From Pseudomonas entomophila (GTDB lineage Bacteria; Pseudomonadota; Gammaproteobacteria; Pseudomonadales; Pseudomonadaceae), in NCBI RefSeq assembly GCF_023277925.1, contig NZ_CP063832.1, positions 62,001 through 126,000 on the forward strand: 64,000 bases of DNA, written 5' to 3'. The position numbers and the translations under genes are program-made. Position 1 is the stretch's first letter, and each line of letters starts with the position of its first letter. Below are positions 36,653 through 43,574 of the stretch, piece by piece. Below the pieces are notes generated by a model. That model was not told the origin of the DNA. It searched no databases and saw nothing but the letters and a program-made list of their open reading frames with translations.

Positions 36653-36681
36653 TTGCCAGGGTAAAGGGTCCTCCGTAGAAT
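36653..36681 (+). promoter_or_regulatory. Sigma-70 promoter of the tRNA-Val/tRNA-Asp operon
   Basis: TTGCCA (36653-36658) and TAGAAT (36676-36681) are separated by exactly 17 bases. A/T tracts at 36624-36646 form an UP-element-like region, and the GCGCGCC after the -10 box is a GC-rich discriminator of the type linked to stringent control. Confidence 0.8.
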
Positions 36682-36701
36682 GCGCGCCACACCGAGACGA
36701 A

Positions 36702-36777
36702 GGGTGATTAGCTCAGCCGGGAGAGCATCTGCCTTACAAGCAGAGGGTCGGCGGTTCGATCCCGTCATCACCCACCA
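36702..36777 (+). tRNA. tRNA-Val (anticodon TAC)
   Basis: Acceptor stem GGGTGAT pairs with ATCACCC, with encoded CCA. The D-arm has TAGCTCAG, the anticodon loop is CTTACAA with TAC, and the T-loop is GGTTCGATCCC. 76 bases. Confidence 0.96.
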
Positions 36778-36790
36778 CTCGATGTATAGC

Positions 36791-36867
36791 GCGGCGGTAG
36801 TTCAGTCGGTTAGAATACCGGCCTGTCACGCCGGGGGTCGCGGGTTCGAGTCCCGTCCGCCGCGCCA
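36791..36867 (+). tRNA. tRNA-Asp (anticodon GTC)
   Basis: Acceptor stem GCGGCGG pairs with CCGCCGC, discriminator G, encoded CCA. Anticodon loop CTGTCAC with GTC; T-loop GGTTCGAGTCC. 77 bases. It lies 13 bases after tRNA-Val in one transcript. Confidence 0.96.
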
Positions 36868-36909
36868 TATTCAGCTTCAAGGGCCCACTGAACACCCTGA
36901 AGCTACAGA

Positions 36910-36938
36910 GAAAGCGACCTTAGGGTCGCTTTTTTTGT
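36910..36938 (+). terminator. Intrinsic terminator of the tRNA operon
   Basis: AAAGCGACC-TTAG-GGTCGCTTTTTTTG, an eight- to nine-base stem followed by seven T residues. Confidence 0.93.
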
Positions 36939-37025
36939 TTCTGGCATTGCGCCAGAATGCCCCCTGTCCGCCGCACGTGGCCAGCAGGCCCTGCGCCGGT
37001 TCTTATCGCAAGCAAGAGACCGACC

Positions 37026-38732
37026 ATGCAGGATGCCAGCCTCTCTCCTTCCTCTACACAACCCACTCCGCTCCTGGGCATCGACCTGGGGACCACCAAC
37101 AGCCTGATCGCAGTCTGGCAGGATGGCGAAGCGCGTCTGATCGCCAACGCCCTGGGCGAAGTGCTGACCCCCTCGGTGGTCAGTGTCGATGACGATGGCA
37201 GCATCCTGGTGGGCCAGGCTGCCCGGGCCCGGTTGACCACTCACCCGCAGCGCACGGCGGGCGCTTTCAAGCGCTTCATGGGCAGTGACAAGCGCTACGC
37301 GCTGGGTGAGCACTGTTTCACGCCTGAAGAGCTGTCGGCCCTGGTGCTGGGTGCATTGAAGCAGGACGCCGAGGCCCATCTGGGCTGCTCGGTGAGTGAA
37401 GCGGTGATTTCGGTACCTGCCTATTTCAGCGACGAGCAGCGCAAGCGCACGGTGTTTGCCGCCGAGCTGGCCGGGCTCAAGGTGCAGCGGCTGATCAACG
37501 AACCCACGGCCGCCGCCATGGCCTATGGCCTACATGAGCAGAAGTTCGAACGCACCCTGGTCTTCGACCTGGGGGGCGGTACCTTCGACGTCACGGTGCT
37601 CGAGTACGCCTTGCCGCTGATCGAGGTGCATGCCTCCACCGGTGACAACTACCTGGGTGGCGAAGATTTCACCGAGGCGTTGCTGCAGGCCTGCCTGCAC
37701 GACTGGAAGCTCAAGGTCGAAGACCTCGAGCCCCAGGCTCTGGCCAGCCTTCACGACGCCGTCGAGCAGCTCAAGCGCGAGGCGGGCGAGGGTAGCCGCA
37801 CATTGAACTGGAGTGGCGATGGCCAGGCCCGTGAATGGGTAGTCGACGACCTGAAGCTGCAAGCGATCTGGGCGCCGTTGCTGGCACGGGTGCGCACGCC
37901 CATCGAACAGGCCCTGCGCGATGCCCGGCTCAGCCCGCGGGAGTTGGACAGCCTGGTGCTGGTCGGTGGCGCCACGCGCATGCCGCAGGTGCAGCAACTG
38001 GTGGCCAAGCTGTTCGGTCGCCTGCCGTACCGGCACCTTGATCCGGACACCATCGTCGCCCTGGGCGCCGCCAGCCAGGCGGCTTGCAAGGCGCGCGACG
38101 CGGCGATCGACGAGCTGATCCTGACCGATGTCTGCCCCTACACCCTGGGCATTGCCTCCTCGCGTGGCGAAGACGTCACCGGGGCCTTCTCGCCGATCAT
38201 CGAGCGCAACACGGTGATTCCGACCTCAAAAGTCCAGCGCTTCTACAGCAGCCACCCCGAGCAGGAATCCATTCGCATTGCCGTGTACCAGGGCGAGCGC
38301 CCCTGGGTGCGTGACAATATCCTGGTCGACAGCTTCGTGGTGCCGTTGCAGCAGACCGGTGCGGTCCAGTCGCTGGATGTGCGTTTCAGCTACGACATCA
38401 ACGGCCTGCTGGAAGTGGACGTGACCTTCCTCGAAAGTGGCCAGAAACACAGCCACAGTATCGACCGCAGCCCTACCGGGCTGGATGCCGAGGCACGCCA
38501 GGCCAGCCAGGAGCGCCTGGCGCGGCTGAAGATTCACCCACGCGACACCCTGCCCAATCGCACCCTGCTGGCCCGACTGGAGCGGGCCTGGATGCAGAGC
38601 CTGGGCGATGAGCGCGAGTTGATCGGCAGCTGGCTGGATGCGTTCAACGCGGTGCTGGCCAGGCAGCAGTCCAGTGAGATCGGCCGCGAGCGCCTGGCCT
38701 TGAGCCAAGCGCTCGATGAGCTGCGTTACTGA
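37026..38732 (+). CDS. hscC: Hsp70 family chaperone HscC
   Basis: A 568-residue Hsp70 protein, shorter than DnaK because the lid is reduced. The ATPase domain has GIDLGTTNSLIAVW, INEPTAAAMAYGL and VFDLGGGTFDVTVLE; the substrate domain has DVCPYTLGIASS and FSPIIERNTVIPTS. In E. coli, HscC works with J-proteins of the DjlB/DjlC type and not with DnaJ. Such a J-domain gene lies convergent directly after it, with a seven-base overlap of the two ends. ATG 37026 starts the conserved region; the frame runs 23 codons further upstream. Confidence 0.93.
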   Translation: MQDASLSPSSTQPTPLLGIDLGTTNSLIAVWQDGEARLIANALGEVLTPSVVSVDDDGSILVGQAARARLTTHPQRTAGAFKRFMGSDKRYALGEHCFTPEELSALVLGALKQDAEAHLGCSVSEAVISVPAYFSDEQRKRTVFAAELAGLKVQRLINEPTAAAMAYGLHEQKFERTLVFDLGGGTFDVTVLEYALPLIEVHASTGDNYLGGEDFTEALLQACLHDWKLKVEDLEPQALASLHDAVEQLKREAGEGSRTLNWSGDGQAREWVVDDLKLQAIWAPLLARVRTPIEQALRDARLSPRELDSLVLVGGATRMPQVQQLVAKLFGRLPYRHLDPDTIVALGAASQAACKARDAAIDELILTDVCPYTLGIASSRGEDVTGAFSPIIERNTVIPTSKVQRFYSSHPEQESIRIAVYQGERPWVRDNILVDSFVVPLQQTGAVQSLDVRFSYDINGLLEVDVTFLESGQKHSHSIDRSPTGLDAEARQASQERLARLKIHPRDTLPNRTLLARLERAWMQSLGDERELIGSWLDAFNAVLARQQSSEIGRERLALSQALDELRY

Positions 38733-41353
38733 CCGTTCAGGCGCCGCAAGGTGGCCTGCAGGCCACCGTCCATCGGCATGCCCTTGCCTGGCGGCGGCCC
38801 GTACTGGTTAGGCAACTTGTTGCCGGGCAGGCCCAGCAGCACCAGGGTAACGAACGGCAGCACACGGCTGATCACCAGTAGCAGCAGCAGGGTCGGCACG
38901 CCCCGGCCGAGGTCGCGCAAGCGGCGCAGGCTGGCGCTGATCATCAGCACCGCGACCACCGCGAACAGTGCCGGGAACTTCAGGGCCATGGCGCTGCATG
39001 GCACAGTGGCCACCAGATGCCAGGCGAAGCCGGTGCGGTTCAGGCGACTGTTGAGCTTCCAGAATGCCCACAGAGGGGCGGGCGGCTGTTTCAGGTCGTT
39101 GCCCAGCATGCGTTCGGCCCAGGACAGCACGGCCATGCTTGCGCAGCGCAGGCCGGGGTACTGTTGGGTATCGTCCTTGATTTTCTGCAGGGCGCACAAC
39201 GCCCGGGGCTTGGGGGGCGTGCAGTCGTTGAGCAGGCTGTTCAGCGCGTCCATCACACCCTTGAACGCCTGGCTGTCGATGCCCTGGTTACGCAGTACGT
39301 CGGCCGGCGGCCGTCCGACCTTGCCGTCCACCAGCCCGCGACGCAGCGGCTCGAACCAGGCGCCTTGCAGCGTCATGGCTTCAAGGCGGTTGCGCAGGCG
39401 CGTGCGTTGTTCCTCGCCCAGTGAGCGGTCGTGGTACAGCACCGCGCAGAACAGCAGGTAGCTCAGCGGGCTCGCGTCGAACAGGCGGCCATCATCGTTG
39501 TCCAGGCAGGCGGCCAACTGCGCGGCGCTGGGCAGGCGCGTGCTGTCGAGGGCCTGCTGCAGGGTCTGCAGGGGCGCGGACAAGACGACCTCTGGCAGGC
39601 TGTTGTCGCCTGTGCGGGCATCGAGCGCCTGCAGGAGCTGCGCGTGCTGCTCGGCGAAGGGGTGGTCGGCGGGATACTGCAACTGCCCGGGCAAGGCCGG
39701 GTCGATCAGCGCCAGCCAGCGTGATTGCTGCTCCAGCAGGGCGAGCATGAACAGCTGTTGGCGATGCCAGGCCCACAGGGCCTCGCCGTCAGGCATCGCT
39801 GGCAGCAGTACGCCGTCCTCGGCCAGGCGGCCCTGCAACGGCAGGGCGAATGGCGTGGTGAACAAGCGGAGCATGTCGAACTGGCTGTTGAGCGCGTTCA
39901 GGGCCTGGGCCGAGTAGACGCGCATGCGCCGCAGCCATTCGCGGCACACCGAGCGGATGGCGTCATCGGCCAGTGCTTCGGGCAGTTCGACTGTCGGCGC
40001 TTCGCTGGCGCAGAACTGCACCAGGGCCTGCACCACCGGCGATTGCTCGAGCCAGTGCAGGTGTTGCGCGGCCTGACGTTGGAAGCCCTCCAGGATCAGG
40101 GCATCGAGCGGGTCTTCGCCGGGCTGGCGTGACAGGATCTGGCGTAACAGGCCAGCTTCGCCGCGTTGCAGGGCCCACGCTTGCCAGTACAGGTGATGCA
40201 GTTCGCGGTCGGGCTGCTCCTGCAGCAACCAGGCCAGCAGTGGCAACTCGTCGTCACCGTCCAGGCGCCAATCGACAAAGGTGCCGGCAATCCCGCCAAG
40301 CTCCATGCGCGCGGCTTCTGCCCAGCGGGCCAAGGTCTGCGGCGTCTGTGCCGGGCTGCCCCAGGCCTGGGCCGGATCGGCCAGGTCGATGGGCCAGGAG
40401 GCGGGCATGTGCAGGTGGTCGAAGGCCTGGATCAACAACGGCAGGCGCTGCGGTTGATGGCGCGCGCACAGGTCGATCAGCCAACGCTCGGCCTGGGGGT
40501 GCTGGTGTTCGCGGTACAGTCGCAGCCAGCAGTCCAGGGCTTGCTGTTCGGCGTCCAGGGCATGGGCTTGGCGCGCCAGCAGGTAAAGCAGGTCGATGTC
40601 GTTGGGCGCCTGTTGCAGGCGCTCTAGCAGTTGGCCATGGAAGGCGCGGCTGCCGATCCCCGCCTGGCTGAACTGCACCAGCAGGCGCTGCATCAGGGCG
40701 GGGTCGTCGGGGATGGCCAGGCAGGTGTGCACGTTGACGAACTGCTTGTATTCGAACAGCGGGTGCTGCTGGTAGCAGTATTCCAGGCTGCGGAAATACC
40801 ACAGGCTTTCCAGCTGTGCGCTGGGCGGCCAATCGCGCATCAGTGCGGTGTCGTAGGGGTCGGGCTCTTCCAGGCGGTCGAGGAAGGCTTCCACCTCATG
40901 AGGGTTTTCCAGGCGCAGCAGCTGTTGCGCCCAACCCAGGCGCTGGGCCAGCAGGCTGGCGCAGCGATGCGAAAGCGGGCCGGCGTCGCGAAGGGTGGCG
41001 AGCAGATGCCAGCTCAGGTCCTCCAGTTCGTCCAGTGGCAGAGTGTCCAGTTCGTCGATGTAGCGCTGCCAGGCTGGCGGATCGAAGCGGGTGGCCGGCG
41101 CTTCGAGCAGGCTGTGGAAGGCTTGCAGCGCGGGATGCACGGCGGCGTGCTCGGCCGCGGGTTCCAGGTCGTCAGGCGCTGGCGCGGTGTGTTCGCGGGC
41201 CAGGCGCTGGGCTTGCTCGTAGGCTTCACGCAGTGCCTTGAAACCTTCCGGGTCGGTCTCGGGGTGGTGCGAGGGCAGCTGGCTGCGGTAAGCCAGGCGG
41301 ATGGCATCGAGATCCTGGGTCGGTTCGATCCCCAGGCGAATCCAGCAACTCAT
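38726..41353 (-). CDS. Membrane-anchored J-domain protein, DjlB/DjlC-like partner of HscC
   Basis: An 875-residue protein. Residues 1-50 form a J-domain (YRSQLPSHHPETDPEGFKAL) in which the catalytic HPD is replaced by HPE (residues 30-32). A long helical middle of about 700 residues follows, rich in Leu, Ala, Gln and Trp, without a named domain. Two or three hydrophobic segments (about residues 770-850, LFAVVAVLMISASL and TLLLLLVISRVLPFVTLVLLG) anchor the C-terminus. HPE and C-terminal membrane anchoring are features I associate with the HscC-linked J-proteins. It overlaps the upstream DUF1266 gene by four bases. Confidence 0.83.
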   Translation of the reverse strand: MSCWIRLGIEPTQDLDAIRLAYRSQLPSHHPETDPEGFKALREAYEQAQRLAREHTAPAPDDLEPAAEHAAVHPALQAFHSLLEAPATRFDPPAWQRYIDELDTLPLDELEDLSWHLLATLRDAGPLSHRCASLLAQRLGWAQQLLRLENPHEVEAFLDRLEEPDPYDTALMRDWPPSAQLESLWYFRSLEYCYQQHPLFEYKQFVNVHTCLAIPDDPALMQRLLVQFSQAGIGSRAFHGQLLERLQQAPNDIDLLYLLARQAHALDAEQQALDCWLRLYREHQHPQAERWLIDLCARHQPQRLPLLIQAFDHLHMPASWPIDLADPAQAWGSPAQTPQTLARWAEAARMELGGIAGTFVDWRLDGDDELPLLAWLLQEQPDRELHHLYWQAWALQRGEAGLLRQILSRQPGEDPLDALILEGFQRQAAQHLHWLEQSPVVQALVQFCASEAPTVELPEALADDAIRSVCREWLRRMRVYSAQALNALNSQFDMLRLFTTPFALPLQGRLAEDGVLLPAMPDGEALWAWHRQQLFMLALLEQQSRWLALIDPALPGQLQYPADHPFAEQHAQLLQALDARTGDNSLPEVVLSAPLQTLQQALDSTRLPSAAQLAACLDNDDGRLFDASPLSYLLFCAVLYHDRSLGEEQRTRLRNRLEAMTLQGAWFEPLRRGLVDGKVGRPPADVLRNQGIDSQAFKGVMDALNSLLNDCTPPKPRALCALQKIKDDTQQYPGLRCASMAVLSWAERMLGNDLKQPPAPLWAFWKLNSRLNRTGFAWHLVATVPCSAMALKFPALFAVVAVLMISASLRRLRDLGRGVPTLLLLLVISRVLPFVTLVLLGLPGNKLPNQYGPPPGKGMPMDGGLQATLRRLNGQ

Positions 41354-42042
41354 GACCAGCAGTCCTCTTCCAGCGTTGTGGGGCGTTGTGGCTCGGGCAG
41401 GGGCAGGTCCCAGGGCAGTTCGGCGAACAAGGCGTGGGCACCATGGCGCAGGTTGAGCAGGATGCAGCGGTTCCAGTGTTCGTCACCCTGGCGTTCGAGG
41501 TTGGCGGCCAGGGTGTCGTCGCTGCTGCCGCTGGCGTTCCACAACGCCTTGCCGAACAGGTAACCGGCCAGGTAGCTGTCCCAGCGGTTGTAGTAATGGC
41601 GGGCGCGCAAGGCCAGGCGGTAGTGCAGGTAGAGGCTTTCCTCACGGCTGACCAGGCCTTTCTTGACCCCGGCACGGAGCAGGTAGCTCATGCGGCCCAG
41701 GTCCCAGGCGCGGGTGCCGCCCGGGCCGCAATCGGGGAAGGTGCGCGCGGCGTACTGGTGGCGGATGCGTTCACGCGGGGGCAGGGTTTCGAGCAGCGCC
41801 TGCCATTGGCTGGGCAGACAGCGCTGGTACTGCCAGTAGGCCTCGCTCAGTTCGGTGGCGTGGCCGTTGTCGGCCATGCTCAGCATGTCCAGCAACTGGG
41901 CACGGGTGCTGATGCCCCACCAACGTTCCAGGTCGGCCTGGTCTTCGCCTTCGAAATAGTCGGGGGCGGTGTAGCTGGCGCCGTTCAGGGCGGCCATGGG
42001 GGCGGAGAGGGCATGTAGCCAGTGCTGGGCGGGTTCGTCCAT
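41350..42042 (-). CDS. DUF1266 domain protein
   Basis: A 230-residue soluble protein. W-rich DLERWWGISTRAQLLDML at the start and AWDLGRMSYLLRAG in the middle are typical of DUF1266, a family of unknown function. The start MDEPAQHWLHAL at 42042 was chosen from several in-frame options because it follows AGGACC on the minus strand and begins the conserved part. Its stop overlaps the start of the J-domain gene (ATGA), so the two are translationally coupled, tying it to the HscC chaperone set. Confidence 0.8.
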   Translation of the reverse strand: MDEPAQHWLHALSAPMAALNGASYTAPDYFEGEDQADLERWWGISTRAQLLDMLSMADNGHATELSEAYWQYQRCLPSQWQALLETLPPRERIRHQYAARTFPDCGPGGTRAWDLGRMSYLLRAGVKKGLVSREESLYLHYRLALRARHYYNRWDSYLAGYLFGKALWNASGSSDDTLAANLERQGDEHWNRCILLNLRHGAHALFAELPWDLPLPEPQRPTTLEEDCWS

Positions 42043-42126
42043 GAGGGGTCCTGGGGGGCTTTGGGCTGGCGCGGATTGTAATGCAATAGTCTTGCGGCGC
42101 GCTTGAGATCGAGCGCCGCCCGCGCG

Positions 42127-42152
42127 GCGCATCGCGGATGAATCCGCTCCTA
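42127..42152. repeat. Single REP copy
   Basis: GCATCGCGGATGAATCCGCT.. is a lone REP-like palindrome upstream of the DUF1266 gene. The rest of the 215-base gap between map and DUF1266 holds no gene. Confidence 0.6.
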
Positions 42153-42257
42153 CGTTTGTTTCGGGCCAGTTATGCCTGGGAAGGTAGCGGTGACCGCATC
42201 GTTCATGGCGCCCTCCTGAAAGGGCTGGCAAAGGGAGGGTGTCCGAATGCCAATCCG

Positions 42258-43034
42258 TCAGCGCCGAACCTCCTCCCCCCGAAGCGTCAGCACCTCGTAC
42301 CCGCTCTCGGTCACCGCCACGGTATGCTCCCACTGCGCCGACAGCGTGTGATCCCGGGTAATCACCGTCCAACCATCACGCAGTCCGCGGGTCCCGCGGC
42401 CGCCCTGGTTGATCATCGGCTCGATGGTGAACACCATCCCCGCTTGCAGTTTCATGCCCATCCCACGATGGCCGTAATGCAGCACCTCGGGCGCCTCGTG
42501 CATCTGCGTGCCGATACCATGCCCGCAGTACTCGCGCACCACGCTATAGCCGGCGGCTTCGGCGTGCACCTGGATGGCGTGGCCGATATCACCGAGGGTG
42601 GCGCCGGGGCGTACCTGCTCGATGCCTTTCCACAACGCATCGTAGGTGGTGTCGACCAGCCGCCGGGCCTCTTCGCTGATCTGCCCGATGCAGTACATCT
42701 TCGACGAGTCGGCAATGTAACCGCCCTGCTCCAGGGTGATGTCGACATTGACGATAGAGCCTTCGTTCAGCACCTCACCGGCCTTGGGCATGCCATGGCA
42801 CACCACATGGTCCACGGAAGTGTTCAGCGCATAGGGGAAACCATACTGGCCCTTGCTCGCCGGGCGCGACTTGAGCGTCTCGACGATGAACGTCTCCGCG
42901 CGGTCGTTGATCTGCATCGTCGTCACGCCCGGGCGGATGAAACCGTCGAGGTGGGCGAACACCTGGGCCAGCAGTTGCCCGGCGCGGCGCATCAGCGCCA
43001 GTTGGGCGGCGTCCTTGAGCATGACCTGGCTCAT
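42258..43034 (-). CDS. map: Type I methionine aminopeptidase (probable second copy)
   Basis: A 258-residue enzyme that removes the initiator Met. All metal ligands are present: the two Asp in VNVDITLEQGGYIADSSKM, His in CGHGIGTQMHEAP, Glu in VFTIEPMIN and Glu in QWEHTVAVTE. HVVCHGMPKAG holds the substrate-site His. The housekeeping map gene in Pseudomonas lies next to rpsB, so this is probably an additional copy. ATG 43034 overlaps the stop of a ParD-like gene by four bases; longer in-frame extension upstream is chance. Confidence 0.93.
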   Translation of the reverse strand: MSQVMLKDAAQLALMRRAGQLLAQVFAHLDGFIRPGVTTMQINDRAETFIVETLKSRPASKGQYGFPYALNTSVDHVVCHGMPKAGEVLNEGSIVNVDITLEQGGYIADSSKMYCIGQISEEARRLVDTTYDALWKGIEQVRPGATLGDIGHAIQVHAEAAGYSVVREYCGHGIGTQMHEAPEVLHYGHRGMGMKLQAGMVFTIEPMINQGGRGTRGLRDGWTVITRDHTLSAQWEHTVAVTESGYEVLTLRGEEVRR

Positions 43035-43234
43035 TGCAGCAGTTCCTTGAGGTTGGCCTGTTCCTGGCGCAGCAACTGGCGCAGCAGGTCCTGGTAGGTG
43101 GCTTGCGGATGCAGCTCGGCGAGCATGCCGAGGCGGATCCAGTGTTCGGCCTGTGCGTTGATCGAGCGCGACAGCGCGGCACTGGCCACGCGCAGGTCTT
43201 CGTGGAGGTCGTCGGAGATCTTGACGATGCCCAT
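43031..43234 (-). CDS. ParD-like (ribbon-helix-helix) protein
   Basis: A 67-residue protein: MGIVKISDDLHEDLRVASAA (a ribbon-helix-helix start), SRSINAQAEHWIRLGMLAE, then a C-terminal coiled tail ending LLRQEQANLKELLQ. It fits the ParD-like antitoxin family, members of which are found before a type I methionine aminopeptidase gene in many Gammaproteobacteria. It is translationally coupled to that gene. An inverted repeat just upstream may be its own operator. Confidence 0.82.
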   Translation of the reverse strand: MGIVKISDDLHEDLRVASAALSRSINAQAEHWIRLGMLAELHPQATYQDLLRQLLRQEQANLKELLQ

Positions 43235-43245
43235 GGTGGGGTACC

Positions 43246-43266
43246 CGTATATATGAAACGTATACG
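43246..43266. promoter_or_regulatory. Inverted repeat upstream of the ParD-like gene
   Basis: CGTAT-N11-ATACG are perfect inverted half-sites starting 12 bases upstream of the ParD-like ATG on the minus strand. Ribbon-helix-helix proteins often autoregulate through such sites. Confidence 0.5.
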
Positions 43267-43344
43267 AAGCATATCGCTTGGCCAGGCCTGAACGCCACCC
43301 AATGGTGCAACAGGCCCACTACGGTGCGACAAGACGCGATCCCA

Positions 43345-43392
43345 CGTAGGAGCCGGCCTTGCCGGCGAACACCGGCAAAGCCGGTGCCAAGC
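43345..43392. repeat. Single REP copy with small hairpin
   Basis: GTAGGAGCCGGCCTTGCCGG.. followed by ACCGGCAAAGCCGGT, between the ParD-like gene and the nitrate leader. Confidence 0.7.
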
Positions 43393-43458
43393 GCCACGGT
43401 GCCTGATTCGCAGGCAGGCGCCGGTCATGGCCCGGCTTTTGCTGTCGCTCATTCATCA

Positions 43459-43498
43459 GGTCATCAACGCCGATGGCCGACTTTCATCACGACGAAGG
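43459..43498 (+). promoter_or_regulatory. ANTAR-type antitermination leader of the nitrate reductase gene
   Basis: Hairpin P1 (43459-43478) has a seven-base stem GGTCATC/GATGGCC around the hexaloop AACGCC, matching the AnnGnn loop recognised by ANTAR proteins. Three bases later a weaker stem CTTTC/GAAGG (43481-43498) could form P2; its loop of eight bases is not canonical. The 3' arm of P2 lies inside the 5' arm of the terminator that follows, so the two are mutually exclusive. NasT is the likely partner. Confidence 0.7.
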
Positions 43499-43556
43499 CG
43501 CCGTGTTGCCCCCGTTTGCCAGTGCAGGCCGGGGCAGCCGGCGCCTTTGTCGTTTC
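43491..43556 (+). terminator. Leader attenuator before nasA
   Basis: GACGAAGGCGCC (43491-43502) pairs with GGCGCCTTTGTC (43540-43551) over 12 bases with one G-T pair, with an inner stem TGCCCC/GGGGCA. A broken T-rich run follows. It lies 19 bases before the start codon, so it can only act as a conditional attenuator. Confidence 0.7.
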
Positions 43557-43574
43557 GTCAGCAGGAGATCGCCG

